38,307 bases of DNA from positions 1 to 38,307 of IMG/VR virus record IMGVR_UViG_3300040801_000904; one strand, 5' to 3'. Positions 8,120-17,364 of this stretch are shown piece by piece (within the stretch, counting starts at the first letter, position 1; every line of letters starts with the position of its first letter). The position numbers were made by a program, and so were the translations under genes. The notes under the pieces were generated by a model, which saw only the letters and a program-made list of their open reading frames with translations, made no database searches and was not told the origin of the DNA. The stretch is from a virus.

Positions 8120-8483
8120 ACAATGGAATCAATGGCAGGCTAAAGAAGTTAAGGCAGTAGTTAAACTCAATCAAGAAATTATAGAAGAAGCAGCAGACGA
8201 GTTTAAAAAACGTGTAGAACACAAAACGCCTTTAGGCGATCCAACACTTTGGAAGCACAAAGCACCACCGGGCTACACACCAGGACACCTTAAAGATTCC
8301 TGGGAAATAGATAAGAGTTTTAACAAAAACGCAATAACACAAGCAATTGTGTATAACACCGCAGTTTATGCACATGTAATTGAAGGCGGGCTACATTCAA
8401 AACAAGCACCCCAAGGCATGATGCGTATAACAATTAAAGAACTGCCTGACATTATAGCAAAAATTGCAAGGCGTAAAAGATAA
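8097..8483 (+). CDS. Tail completion / HK97 gp10-like protein
   Basis: A 128-aa basic protein. The segments KKRVEHKTPLGD, GYTPGHLKDSWEI and VYNTAVYAHVIEGG follow the pattern of HK97 gp10-family proteins (T-P-x-x-T-G-x-L-x-x-S-W ... N...YA..iE.G). These join the head neck to the tail. Gene order (after head closure, before tail terminator) agrees. The stop overlaps the next ATG. Confidence 0.8.
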   Translation: MPTFTNFKQWNQWQAKEVKAVVKLNQEIIEEAADEFKKRVEHKTPLGDPTLWKHKAPPGYTPGHLKDSWEIDKSFNKNAITQAIVYNTAVYAHVIEGGLHSKQAPQGMMRITIKELPDIIAKIARRKR

Positions 8484-8881
8484 TGGCTATATTAGCAAAC
8501 ATACAAATAGCATTAGATAGCAGATTAAACACGCTTACAGGCCTTCCTGATGTCGCATGGTCAAATACAAATTATAAACCAAGCAAAGGCACGACATGGC
8601 TAAGGCCAACATTACTACCAGCAGCAAGCACAAGCGCAACATTTGCGGGTAAAGACAGGCACCAAGGTATATATCAAGTTGATATATTTGTGTCAAAAGA
8701 CAACGGTTTAAAGCCTATGTATGACTTGGCTGATGCCATACGAAGTCATTTTCACAAACAGACTTTGACAGAAAGTGACGACAAGGTTTATATCGATGTG
8801 GTTAGCTTAGCTAATTATGACCGTGTCGAATCTTGGTTTATGGGTAGCGTCGAAATAAATTATTTTAGTATAGAGGAATAA
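8483..8881 (+). CDS. Tail terminator protein (DUF4128-like)
   Basis: A 132-aa protein with the DUF4128/tail-terminator pattern: LDSRLNTLTGLPDVAW at the start, a TWLRPTLLPAAS segment, and GIYQVDIFVSKDNGLKPMYDLAD in the middle. The ring it forms would cap the growing tail tube and set its final length together with the tape measure. It directly precedes the tube gene. Confidence 0.75.
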   Translation: MAILANIQIALDSRLNTLTGLPDVAWSNTNYKPSKGTTWLRPTLLPAASTSATFAGKDRHQGIYQVDIFVSKDNGLKPMYDLADAIRSHFHKQTLTESDDKVYIDVVSLANYDRVESWFMGSVEINYFSIEE

Positions 8882-8886
8882 AAATT

Positions 8887-9306
8887 ATGGGTAGTCATTT
8901 AGTTAACGGGTCAACTCTAGTTGTTGATGATGGGAACGGCACAGAGACCGATATCACCATTGGCGAGGTCATATCAGCCAGTGGTCTAGGCGGTGGCGAA
9001 AGTGAAGTTATTGACGTAACGAATTGGGCATCGACAGAGAAAGAGTATCGAATAGGGCTTGCTGATTATGGCACACCGAGTTTGACAGTATTATTTGATC
9101 CCGATGATAGTGGCCAAGATGAACTTGAAGTTATTAGGAAGGCACAAGAATCAAGAGAGTTTACAATCACATTACCAGACACAGCAACGGATAGGACTGG
9201 AACTTTCACAGCGTTTGTAACATCTGTATCACTTGATGCAAACCTTGGTGATGTATGGAGAGCAACGGTCAATTTTCGTGTAACTCAAGATCTTGAATGG
9301 GCGTAA
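8887..9306 (+). CDS. Major tail (tube) protein
   Basis: A 139-aa beta-rich acidic protein. The pattern 'sGLGGGESEVIDVTNWAS' followed by GTPSLTVLFDPDD and the C-terminal VTSVSLDANLGDVWRATVNFRVT is that of siphovirus tail-tube proteins related to lambda gpV. Many copies stack as hexamer rings around the tape measure. Position between tail terminator and G/GT chaperone is canonical. Confidence 0.88.
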   Translation: MGSHLVNGSTLVVDDGNGTETDITIGEVISASGLGGGESEVIDVTNWASTEKEYRIGLADYGTPSLTVLFDPDDSGQDELEVIRKAQESREFTITLPDTATDRTGTFTAFVTSVSLDANLGDVWRATVNFRVTQDLEWA

Positions 9307-9309
9307 TAC

Positions 9310-9654
9310 ATGACCTTATTAAATAAAGATATTCTTAAAAAGCAATCATCCCCGCTTACAAAAAAATATATTGATGAGTGGGATTGCGAGGTATATTTTA
9401 AGAAGTTCACTATTGCTGATGAAATACTGTTAGAGAAATTAAACTCTAAGAAACGTATTACAGAAGTAGAGAAATTATTAAATATAATTATTCTTGCATG
9501 TGTTGATGACAAAGGCGAAAAGATATTTAAACCAGAGGATAAAGACGAGTTAATGGATATGCAATCCAGTGCTTTAAATAAGATTGTACAGATTGCGAAT
9601 GAAGAAACTGGTTTAAATGATCAAGATATCGAGGAAAAGGCAAAAAACTCCTAA
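9310..9654 (+). CDS. Tail assembly chaperone G (unshifted product)
   Basis: A 114-aa, charged protein between tail tube and tape measure, matching lambda gpG in position and size. The reading frame ends at TAA 9652-9654, immediately after a slippery heptamer A AAA AAC in the correct phase (GCA AAA AAC). A second open frame continues to 9878, so this is the major product of a G/GT pair. Confidence 0.8.
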   Translation: MTLLNKDILKKQSSPLTKKYIDEWDCEVYFKKFTIADEILLEKLNSKKRITEVEKLLNIIILACVDDKGEKIFKPEDKDELMDMQSSALNKIVQIANEETGLNDQDIEEKAKNS

Positions 9655-9878
9655 AGCGTCCATTTTACTACTATACCTTTGTTGTAGCAGATCGTTTAAA
9701 TAAAACTCATAAAGAATTAAACGAGCAGATGGACGCAGAAAAACTGATTGAATGGATTGCTTTTATATCTCTTGAAAATGAAGAGTTTAAGAAAAAAATA
9801 GACCAAAAGTTAGAAGCAGACGCAGATACGGATACAAAAATCGAGATGTTAGAGAAATTATTTAGGGCTAAAAAATAA
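9310..9878 (+). CDS. Tail assembly chaperone GT, frameshift fusion (189 aa)
   Basis: Made by -1 slippage at 9642-9648, adding 76 residues in the other frame (9648-9875) that begin LLKRPFYYYTFVVADRL and end EMLEKLFRAKK. The T part has no good start codon near its beginning, which supports expression only as a fusion. In lambda, gpG binds the tape measure and the T domain recruits tube subunits; the same role is inferred here. The stop directly abuts the tape-measure ATG at 9879. Confidence 0.8.
9642..9648 (+). promoter_or_regulatory. Programmed -1 ribosomal frameshift site A AAA AAC
   Basis: The heptamer fits X XXY YYZ in the zero frame of the chaperone gene and lies 3 nt before the stop codon. 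Slipping back by one base reads AAA AAA, then CTC CTA AAG, and stays open to TAA 9876-9878. A-AAA-AAC is among the most efficient bacterial slippery sites. No obvious stimulatory stem-loop was identified by eye. Confidence 0.8.
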
Positions 9879-11483
9879 ATGGCAAGAGTTGAAAGTGCAA
9901 CATTAATTACTAAGTTTGTCTCAGATGACAGGCAGATGCACCAATCCATGAAAAAATTGGATAATCGTGCCGATAGCTTGAAGCGAAAATTTGCATCTTT
10001 GGGTAAGGGCATTGCAATAGCTGGGGGGGTTGCTGCTGCTGGTTTTAGCGCAGTGTTGAAAGTTGTAAACAACACCGCTAACGAGGTTGACCGATTAGGT
10101 AAAGTGTCTAATAAGCTTGGAGTGCTACCCAAAGAACTCCAGTTTATACAATTTAGAGCGAGACTTGCCGGGGTTGGTATAGAAAAGCTCAATATGGGCT
10201 TGCAACGCATGTCTAGGCGTATCGGTGAGGCTGCTGCCGGAACTGGCGAAGCAAAAAAAGCCTTAAAAGAGCTGGGTTTAAATGCACAAAACCTGGCAAA
10301 TCTTGGAGCCGGTCAACAGTTTTCAGCAATTATAAACGCTTTGGGGCAGGTTGAAAATAAAACAGATCGTTTAAGATTAGGTTTTAAATTATTTGACTCT
10401 GAGGCAGTTGATATAGTCAATACAATTGGTCAGAATGTTAGAGGGTTAAGGCGAGAGTTTGAATCTTTTGGGGTTGGTTTAACCACAAAACAAGTCAAAG
10501 CCGTAGAAAGATACAATGATTCCTGGACTAAATTGACCGCTGTATTAGGGTCTTTCAGTATGCAGCTAACAGCAGAGTTAGCCCCAGAACTAGAAAAATT
10601 CGTTAATAAGTTTTCATCATCTATTAAAGAAATGGGGGGTTTAAAATCCATTGCTCAAGATGTTGCAGACGTGATGGTTACAGCATTTAGACTGATTGCA
10701 AAAGGCGCGCAAGCCACGGCCGCCGCAATAAGAAACAGTAAAAATCTTGCCAAAGGATTGCCCGATATTGGTGGGGATGTTTTAAAAAGCAATAAAAACC
10801 GATCAGGGCTTATAGGAGATTCCGCTAGGGCTTTTCAAGGGTTACAACAAGGGCAATCAATTGGTCAGACATTAGGAAACACACAACCAAATATTCCCAT
10901 ACCACAGAGCTTCGCAGACCGCTTGATGGGGGCTGCGGAAAAACTTTTCCAAGCTGGTGATAAGCTAAACACATCTGGCCAAGTGTTACAATCTAGTATA
11001 CCTAGCATTGCCCCACTTTTATCAAAACAAAAATCTAGTGGGTTGAGGCAGTCAATCAGCAACCTCGGAGGATCTGTACAGTCTGAAATTGACAGACTTG
11101 TGCAGGGCAGTAGCTTAAACAAACCACAGTTTAAAAGTAGTGAGTTTGATAGGTTGTTTAGAAATGTTCTAGAAAGATCACAGAACGCTAGACCAGGCGA
11201 TCAGGCATCAATAAATGCATTACATCAAACACTTGACAGGGCTAGGCAAGAGCTTCTAGTCGGCCAAGGGCAAGGCTTTAGTACTAAGGCGCAAATGGGT
11301 GCATTAGAACAGCTCAGAGAAATGATTAAAGGCGATATAGGCGACCGAAAAGGCAGCTTAAAAATTGAGCTAGTTACCGAAGAAGGTTTAGTAGTTAAGC
11401 ATATTAAAGGTAAGGCAGGCACCAAGCATATAGAATGGGTGCAAGAACAAGCTTTAGAAAACGCAGCACAAACAGTGAGCTAA
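9879..11483 (+). CDS. Tape measure protein
   Basis: A 534-aa protein. An N-terminal helical domain (DDRQMHQSMKKLDNRADSLKRK) is followed by a hydrophobic segment at about residues 45-64 (GIAIAGGVAAAGFSAVL) and the pattern AGVGIEKLNMGLQRMSRRIGEA / AKKALKELGL, typical of phage tail tape measures. The rest is Gln/Ser-rich helical sequence. It fills the tail lumen, sets tail length and may help DNA cross the inner membrane. At 534 residues it is short, predicting a tail of roughly 80 nm. Confidence 0.92.
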   Translation: MARVESATLITKFVSDDRQMHQSMKKLDNRADSLKRKFASLGKGIAIAGGVAAAGFSAVLKVVNNTANEVDRLGKVSNKLGVLPKELQFIQFRARLAGVGIEKLNMGLQRMSRRIGEAAAGTGEAKKALKELGLNAQNLANLGAGQQFSAIINALGQVENKTDRLRLGFKLFDSEAVDIVNTIGQNVRGLRREFESFGVGLTTKQVKAVERYNDSWTKLTAVLGSFSMQLTAELAPELEKFVNKFSSSIKEMGGLKSIAQDVADVMVTAFRLIAKGAQATAAAIRNSKNLAKGLPDIGGDVLKSNKNRSGLIGDSARAFQGLQQGQSIGQTLGNTQPNIPIPQSFADRLMGAAEKLFQAGDKLNTSGQVLQSSIPSIAPLLSKQKSSGLRQSISNLGGSVQSEIDRLVQGSSLNKPQFKSSEFDRLFRNVLERSQNARPGDQASINALHQTLDRARQELLVGQGQGFSTKAQMGALEQLREMIKGDIGDRKGSLKIELVTEEGLVVKHIKGKAGTKHIEWVQEQALENAAQTVS

Positions 11484-11484
11484 T

Positions 11485-12093
11485 ATGGCATTTGTATCAG
11501 GTATATCATATAAATTATACGACGATAGTGGTTTAACAACCGAGTCGTCAACTACGCTACAATTAACACATTTTACAGACTTATCAGACGGGAGTCAGGA
11601 CTTCACTTATTATTTTGGCAGTACAGAGTCTAATAGAGTGTTGAAAGCTACGTCAAACCCAGGGGTTGACCAGATTACGTTGACAGCAACGTACATTCTC
11701 CCGGCGTTTGTAGCCTCAGCGGTTTATAGCTTAGGAGATATTGTAGAGCCAACATCTGCAAATGGCATAATTTATGAAGTGACTCAGGCTGGTACAGCCA
11801 GTACACAGCCTACTTGGCCCACGTCTATTGGTAGTACAGTAACGACAGGTAATGTTATTTTCACAGCATTGTCAGAAGACCATCCAACAACCGAGATTAA
11901 ACTCGCCACCACAGAGGGTGGCCTTGGGGCCGGAGGGCAAACGCTAGACATTGGTACAGAAATTGCCAGTGGCTCGGCCAATGCGGTTGAAATATGGGTT
12001 AGAGTTACAAACACAATTGACACAGTTATGTCAAACTATGGTAATCCTGAGCTGTCAATAGCGATTGAAGAAGTGCAGGAGGAAACAGCTTAA
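11485..12093 (+). CDS. Tail tip protein, beta-rich, unknown
   Basis: A 202-aa protein just after the tape measure. Residues about 75-130 (VYSLGDIVEPTSANGIIYEVTQAG...PTWPTSIGSTVTTGNVIFTAL) form the small 'G-D-x-V...Y-x-x-T-x-A-G...P-x-W-P...G...V-F-x-A' module widespread in phage and bacterial surface proteins, akin to carbohydrate-binding type 5/12 folds. It could contribute to host contact or be a distal tail component. The C terminus is acidic. Stop and next ATG overlap by one base. Confidence 0.6.
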   Translation: MAFVSGISYKLYDDSGLTTESSTTLQLTHFTDLSDGSQDFTYYFGSTESNRVLKATSNPGVDQITLTATYILPAFVASAVYSLGDIVEPTSANGIIYEVTQAGTASTQPTWPTSIGSTVTTGNVIFTALSEDHPTTEIKLATTEGGLGAGGQTLDIGTEIASGSANAVEIWVRVTNTIDTVMSNYGNPELSIAIEEVQEETA

Positions 12094-13205
12094 TGACAAT
12101 AATAAAACATGCAAATAATTTTGCCACTACATTAAACGGAGATATTACAAATGTGGCTACTAGCATTACATTAACTAGCGCTACTGGTTTACCCTCTATT
12201 GGGTCTAATGAGGCGTATTATCTAACGATAACAGATGGTTCTAATGTAGAAATTGTCCTTGTTACTGATGATGCTTCTAGTCCAACCTTAACAGTTACAA
12301 GAGGCCAACAAGGCACATCTGGAACAGCTTTTTCAGATGGAGACACAATTGAACTTAGAGCAACAGCCGATAGTTTTGATCGAAAACAAGATCAAACGGC
12401 TACAGCAGGTGAAGATATTGATTTTAGTGCAGCTGATAGTTTTAAAGTACCATCCAACTCGTCACCAATTTTAGATGGTGATGGGGAGTTTGCTTACGAT
12501 ACTACTGTAACAGGTTTTTCTCATGGATTACCAAAGGGCTATAGTGGGGAGGAGTTTGGTTACGTTGTTATGCCAATTGCTCAATTTACAAGTCCTACTG
12601 ATGGACATGTCCCAGCATATAATGCAACTAATGATGAATTTGAATTAGTAGCTCAGGCAGGAGGCGGCGGTAGTGGGGGTGCTTGGAATTTTCTTGGTGC
12701 TCAGACAGCGAGCACCTCAGCTAGTCTTAATTTTGAAAGTTTAATTGATAGTATCTATGATACTTATATTTTTGTCATAGAGGGTGTGCGTATCAGTAAT
12801 GCAGGACAGTCGCTCTGCTTAAGAACATCAACAGACAACGGATCCACCTACGACTCAACTGCGAGTGACTACCATGACTCTGGTATGCGTGTTGCGACAT
12901 CCGGCACACTAGTCGGCTTCGGTACCTCATCAGGTACACGAATTCGATTATCTAGTGACTTAGGGGCCCAGGTAGCCGCGGACGATACAGTTAACGGGCA
13001 AGTTTGGATGTATAATGCAAACAATGCAGCCACTGATACGATGTTTAAATTTGAGGTAGTATTTAACCACTTAACGGGTTCAGTATGCGTTACAGGCGCT
13101 GGTAAACGTACAGCGATTGCTGACGTTGACGCGGTGCAGTTTCTGTCATCTAGTGGTAACTTAACAAGTGGTACAATACGGTTGTATGGTTTGAGTAAAT
13201 CTTAA
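12093..13205 (+). CDS. Tail fibre / receptor-binding protein candidate
   Basis: A 370-aa modular protein. The N-terminal part (about 1-110) has a beta module common in phage structural proteins (ITLTSATGLPS ... TLTVTRGQQGTSGTAFSDGD). A Gly-rich linker (AGGGGSGGA, about 189-197) leads to a C-terminal domain (about 198-370) beginning WNFLGAQTAS and ending TSGTIRLYGLSKS. That C domain resembles jelly-roll-like tips of marine phage fibres with 'lrtStDnGsTY' motifs. It probably binds the host surface. Confidence 0.65.
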   Translation: MTIIKHANNFATTLNGDITNVATSITLTSATGLPSIGSNEAYYLTITDGSNVEIVLVTDDASSPTLTVTRGQQGTSGTAFSDGDTIELRATADSFDRKQDQTATAGEDIDFSAADSFKVPSNSSPILDGDGEFAYDTTVTGFSHGLPKGYSGEEFGYVVMPIAQFTSPTDGHVPAYNATNDEFELVAQAGGGGSGGAWNFLGAQTASTSASLNFESLIDSIYDTYIFVIEGVRISNAGQSLCLRTSTDNGSTYDSTASDYHDSGMRVATSGTLVGFGTSSGTRIRLSSDLGAQVAADDTVNGQVWMYNANNAATDTMFKFEVVFNHLTGSVCVTGAGKRTAIADVDAVQFLSSSGNLTSGTIRLYGLSKS

Positions 13206-13224
13206 TTAATAGGGGCGTATAGTA

Positions 13225-15261
13225 ATGGCCTTATTAAATAGTGGCCCACTAAATAGTACAGTTTTAAACGGGTCAGGAACCCCCCCAGCGAACATCGTCG
13301 GCACTGGGTCGGGCGACTTGTTACAGATTGAGCAGCAAGTAGCAATCAAAGCCTCTGGCGACTTATTACAAATTAGCCAACAAGTTTTATTAAACACCAC
13401 AACATCAGGCGACTTATTACAAATAGAGCAAAAAGTAAATGCTGTTGGTTCAGGTGATTTATTACAATTAGCACAACGTGTTATATCTGGTGAGAGTCAT
13501 TTTTACACAGTTAATGGTTTTGAGCCAATTATAACAATCGGAGGTTTATCAGTTGATGCAGCCGATTTAATTGAAAATATTCAGACGACATTCACAGAAA
13601 ACGACAACGCAACCGCGAAATTTACTCTCCGTCTTGATAGAGTTCCTGGAACTTACGATCTATATAGTTACCAAGGCAAAACAGTGTCGATTGATATTCG
13701 CACAAGCTCAGGCACTACAAGAATATTCACGGGCTGGGTTGATTTGCCTCGTGTCAACGTACTGATGGAACGAATAGAGTTTAATTGTGTTGCTGATAGA
13801 AAAGATTTATTAAATGATAATGTAAACAAAAACGCCGTGGGGCGTTTTAGTAGTGTAATATCAGGTACACAAGATAAAGTCAATGAGATTGAGGAAAGGC
13901 TACTAGCAACAGCTCAAAGTCTTGACTTTGACGGTGATAATAATTGGTCATTAACTAGCTGGACACCGAAAGCATCCCCTGATTTCACTTTGTCAAACAG
14001 TGATATATTTAGAAGACAGCCAGAAATTGTTATTGAACGTCGTAATCAAATAATAAACAAAGTTAATTTAAATTTTAAGTATGGTTACACACGCTCGTAT
14101 CATTCAACAGCAAGTTTTGTTTGGAACCACCCCTATAATAATCAAGGTATCTGCACGTTTTTAAAAGATTATCCTGATATACCAACTAAAGACATGGTTA
14201 GAAGCGCTATCGATGGGGCGGGGTGGCAGTATAATGACGCTCTTATAGGATGGACAGAGCTGCCAGCGACAGGATCTTATAATTGCTCAGGCACTACTGT
14301 TTTATGGTCAACTACTCCAATTACAAATTATGTCACGCAAGCTAGGCGTGATGCAAACGGCAACACTGTCACTGACGCTAACGGTAACGCACTAGCTGAG
14401 ACTGTATCATTAGGGGTTGTTGATCTTAACGATGTTTATACAATGGGAGCGTCTTGGAACGCATCCTACCGGTTTAATCAAAATATCACAGAAGATTACA
14501 CAATTACAGTGGAGTCAACCCAAAGTCAAAATCGTTATGGCACCAAATCGAGAGATTTAGCCTTTACTTATATAGACGAGTTTGACGCAAGTAGCTGGGA
14601 ACAGTACAACAAGCATGATAACTCAATCCCTAGCGGGGCTATTACTAACGGAAGCAGTTACTATCTAAACAGGGATAGCAACAGTACCAAGTTTGATAAC
14701 GCAATACAAACAGCAATACAAAGAGCTAAAACACTCATTCTTGCTGGCCATAGAGACACAGTGATTACATTCCAGCGAGATTTTTGGAAGGATATCAAAT
14801 TAAAACACACAGTGGCCCTGCCAGGCACAAGATGGATTGTGGGTAAAGGTAAAGTGTTCAGTTACACACATAATATTGATGCTGATGGGGCAGACCACTT
14901 CACCGAGGTTAAATTAAAAACTTATCGCTCAACAGCAAGTGAAACAGACACAACAATTACAGCACCAGCAAGACCTAGTGAGACACTACAAGCACCCACG
15001 TTTGCCATTGCTCTACAATCGCATTATGGGCAAGCACCGATTGAGGCATGGACTGGGCATATCGGTAACATCTGGACAACAGAAAGAATTGGTGCTAATA
15101 CAAACTTTTTTAGAACGACTTATCAAGAAGAATTCAGAGTGGACACGCCGAAAATTTCTAACACTTATCGAAACACTAGGATATTGTCACAAACTGCAAG
15201 TTATAGTGTTAATATACCCCAAGACAATGTAAACGTAATATCACACGGGTTTACAATATGA
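13225..15261 (+). CDS. Tail tip / baseplate hub-like protein with SGDLLQ repeats
   Basis: A 678-aa protein. After a phage-typical N terminus (LLNSGPLNSTVLNGSG), four copies of SGDLLQ(I/L)xQxV occur at residues 29-39, 44-54, 61-71 and 76-86. A beta-rich domain follows (about 90-200: FEPIITIGGLSVDAADLIE, a 'TRIFTGWVDLPRVN' segment), then a large C-terminal part. The domain order resembles tail hub proteins that bind the tube end, where a 'gWvd' beta barrel is common. It lies between the fibre candidate and an unknown tail gene. Exact role is inferred. Confidence 0.6.
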   Translation: MALLNSGPLNSTVLNGSGTPPANIVGTGSGDLLQIEQQVAIKASGDLLQISQQVLLNTTTSGDLLQIEQKVNAVGSGDLLQLAQRVISGESHFYTVNGFEPIITIGGLSVDAADLIENIQTTFTENDNATAKFTLRLDRVPGTYDLYSYQGKTVSIDIRTSSGTTRIFTGWVDLPRVNVLMERIEFNCVADRKDLLNDNVNKNAVGRFSSVISGTQDKVNEIEERLLATAQSLDFDGDNNWSLTSWTPKASPDFTLSNSDIFRRQPEIVIERRNQIINKVNLNFKYGYTRSYHSTASFVWNHPYNNQGICTFLKDYPDIPTKDMVRSAIDGAGWQYNDALIGWTELPATGSYNCSGTTVLWSTTPITNYVTQARRDANGNTVTDANGNALAETVSLGVVDLNDVYTMGASWNASYRFNQNITEDYTITVESTQSQNRYGTKSRDLAFTYIDEFDASSWEQYNKHDNSIPSGAITNGSSYYLNRDSNSTKFDNAIQTAIQRAKTLILAGHRDTVITFQRDFWKDIKLKHTVALPGTRWIVGKGKVFSYTHNIDADGADHFTEVKLKTYRSTASETDTTITAPARPSETLQAPTFAIALQSHYGQAPIEAWTGHIGNIWTTERIGANTNFFRTTYQEEFRVDTPKISNTYRNTRILSQTASYSVNIPQDNVNVISHGFTI

Positions 15262-16394
15262 CAAATAGGCAAGTCCAAAATATTCAAAAAATAGCCAGAA
15301 CAAAAGAAATACAAAAAGCTATTGACGAATTACGCGCTACCGGCCAAATTGATAATTTTGGTGAAATTTCAGGCCAGCGTGGTAGAGCTTTTAAAGATGA
15401 ATCTTTTAATAGTAATAACAGCAGCCAAAACACAACAACAAGAAATGCTTTTGCAGGGTCTAGTCCTCTGTCAGGGGATGGCACTGGTGCTCAAATACCC
15501 GTGTCATCAGAACAAGGCAGCGAAAACGCTGACGATTTTTTAGACGATGAATCTGATTTATTTACTAGCAATGGTGGCGATGAGGAAAGTCTTTCAGGTA
15601 AACAGCAATTAAGAGAGTTGACAGGGCTAGAAGATTGTTTGACGGGCGACCCTTTCGAAGTGCGCTTTGATGGGCAGTATAAACCACCTGCTACATGGGA
15701 CGAGGCTAATACACCCCCTGGAGGGGAAGAAGACGAGACTTGGACGAGCGGAGTTTACTACAGGAACTCCGCTACAGAAGGATCAGCAACTATTTTTGGT
15801 GCTTCTGCCAATATCGTGCTAGACGCTGTATTACAAAACTTGATTGACTCTAATCCATCTTTTGATTATGTTGAAACTGGTCGCTTCCCTATCAGTTTTA
15901 CTATGATAGGGGGAGAACAGGTTTTTAACTATCAAATAAATTACGCCAACTTAAACCCGGACGGTACGGTAGGCGGTATTGGTAATGGTGCAGCGTACGC
16001 ATTTACCTGCTCAGGCTCACCCCCTGCAGGGTCGTCCGCTGCCTGTGCTGTTATGTCAGCCCCAACCACCCCAGTGGAAACCGAGTGGCCAGAAGACCCT
16101 AGCAGACCGACATACCTATCTTGGAATGCAGAAACAGGTAAATTTGAACCTAACCAATATGACCCAAATGTACCTCCAAAATATGTTGATGGCATGAGTG
16201 AATTAAATTTATGTACTGAGGACGGAAAGAACATGACTATCAAGCCTCTTAGGGACGGGGGCTTTGCTATTTATGAGTCACAAAGTAGTGGTGGCCCTGT
16301 AGCCGTAGACGCAACAATAAAAAAAGTAAATAGGAATTTAACTGTAGAAGGAATTATATCAGAAGACGAACTAAATTTTTTACTACCGAGATAA
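15258..16394 (+). CDS. Tail-associated protein of unknown function, 378 aa
   Basis: ATGA overlap with the preceding gene. The N-terminal 45 residues are helical and basic, followed by a Ser/Asn/Asp-rich low-complexity linker (about 50-115). The C-terminal half is beta-rich with Pro/Gly/Trp-rich stretches (GQYKPPATWDEANTPPGGEEDETW; SRPTYLSWNAETGKFEP). It is the last gene before the endolysin and probably part of the tail tip or a fibre cap. No family recognised. Confidence 0.6.
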   Translation: MTNRQVQNIQKIARTKEIQKAIDELRATGQIDNFGEISGQRGRAFKDESFNSNNSSQNTTTRNAFAGSSPLSGDGTGAQIPVSSEQGSENADDFLDDESDLFTSNGGDEESLSGKQQLRELTGLEDCLTGDPFEVRFDGQYKPPATWDEANTPPGGEEDETWTSGVYYRNSATEGSATIFGASANIVLDAVLQNLIDSNPSFDYVETGRFPISFTMIGGEQVFNYQINYANLNPDGTVGGIGNGAAYAFTCSGSPPAGSSAACAVMSAPTTPVETEWPEDPSRPTYLSWNAETGKFEPNQYDPNVPPKYVDGMSELNLCTEDGKNMTIKPLRDGGFAIYESQSSGGPVAVDATIKKVNRNLTVEGIISEDELNFLLPR

Positions 16395-16395
16395 T

Positions 16396-17058
16396 ATGAA
16401 ATACAGAATGAGTGCCGAAGGCAAAGCAGAATTAGCGAATTATGAGGGCTTAATCCTCACCCCCTACTATTGCGCAGCTAACGTTAAAACAGTGGGATTA
16501 GGCAGCACAATATCAGATATCCCAGACTTGCCGAGCTGGCCATGGGATAAAGAAATTAGTGTACAAAGGGCGGTTGATTTATTTGAGCAAGGACTTGCTA
16601 AGTATGAGCGTGCTGTCAATAATGCTCTAAAAGTCGATATTAAGCAACACCAATTTGACGTTCTAGTCAGTATATGTTATAATATCGGTATTGGTGGCAT
16701 GCGTCGAAGCACATTTATGAGACGTGTCAATAATAAAGAATCCGACAGACGTATAACCGCTGCGTTAAAAATGTGGAACAAAGCCGCAGGGCGTGTTAAC
16801 CGTGGGTTAGTTAACCGCAGAAAAGCAGAGTCAAAGCTCTGGAAAACAGGTGTATACAAAAGTGGTGGTTATGTTAACAAGATACCAACAAATAGCCGGC
16901 ACAGACCCGTTTATAGAAAAGGTAAACGGTTCTATATTTTGGCCTATTTCCAAGATCAGGTTGTGGATGATACACCGACTGAAACCGTGTCAGCAGCACA
17001 AGAGACTAAAACGCTATATGATTATATGTTAAAATTTTTGTATGAGGTATTTGCATGA
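16396..17058 (+). CDS. Endolysin, GH24 muramidase
   Basis: A 220-aa phage-type lysozyme that cuts N-acetylmuramic acid to N-acetylglucosamine bonds in peptidoglycan. The catalytic triad is visible as E17 (NYEGL), C26 (YYCAANVKT) and T32, with the family spacing E-8-D/C-5-T; here the second residue is Cys, as in many GH24 members. Further family motifs are QFDVLVSICYNIGIGG and NRGLVNRRKAE. There is no clear signal peptide, so a holin is needed. The C-terminal 60 residues are an unrecognised extension. Confidence 0.93.
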   Translation: MKYRMSAEGKAELANYEGLILTPYYCAANVKTVGLGSTISDIPDLPSWPWDKEISVQRAVDLFEQGLAKYERAVNNALKVDIKQHQFDVLVSICYNIGIGGMRRSTFMRRVNNKESDRRITAALKMWNKAAGRVNRGLVNRRKAESKLWKTGVYKSGGYVNKIPTNSRHRPVYRKGKRFYILAYFQDQVVDDTPTETVSAAQETKTLYDYMLKFLYEVFA

Positions 17059-17117
17059 TAAATTTTCTTTGGTATTGTTTAGTCGATTTATTTAAGAAAG
17101 ATAAAGATGATGAATGA
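17055..17117 (+). CDS. Possible 20-aa leader or coupling peptide
   Basis: An ATGA overlap with the endolysin stop opens a 20-codon frame (MINFLWYCLVDLFKKDKDDE) that overlaps the next ATG. It is hydrophobic at the start and charged at the end. It may serve only for translational coupling; I give it low weight. Confidence 0.25.
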   Translation: MINFLWYCLVDLFKKDKDDE

Positions 17118-17325
17118 AGGCTATATGATAGTAATACTTATGCTTTGTATTGTGAACGGTGTTGCTGTGAGCAAGGCAAGAAAAGTATTCTTACTGGCAA
17201 TCGCTCCCACCCTTGTAGGCGTGTGGGCGTTCTTTAATCTAGATCAGGCCAATTTTATCATGACATTAATCACAAGTTGTGTAATTACTGGTGCAGCGTT
17301 TGTGATTGGAAAAAATTTTGAGTAA
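17107..17325 (+). CDS. Small membrane protein, possible second holin or antiholin
   Basis: A 72-aa protein with two or three hydrophobic segments (about 6-21, 28-44 and 50-67) separated by a short basic loop (SKARK). ATG 17107 or 17110 may be the start. Position next to the endolysin and size fit a holin or antiholin. No spanin genes were identified. Confidence 0.55.
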   Translation: MMNEGYMIVILMLCIVNGVAVSKARKVFLLAIAPTLVGVWAFFNLDQANFIMTLITSCVITGAAFVIGKNFE

Positions 17326-17329
17326 TAAC

Positions 17330-17358
17330 TTGACATTTTATTAATCATCTATTATAAT
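17330..17358 (+). promoter_or_regulatory. Perfect-consensus sigma-70 promoter TTGACA-17-TATAAT
   Basis: TTGACA at 17330-17335 and TATAAT at 17353-17358, spacer exactly 17 nt. Every consensus base is present, so this should be one of the strongest promoters in the genome. Transcription would start near 17365 and enter a gene-free structured region of about 800 nt. Confidence 0.9.
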
Positions 17359-17364
17359 AGTAAG

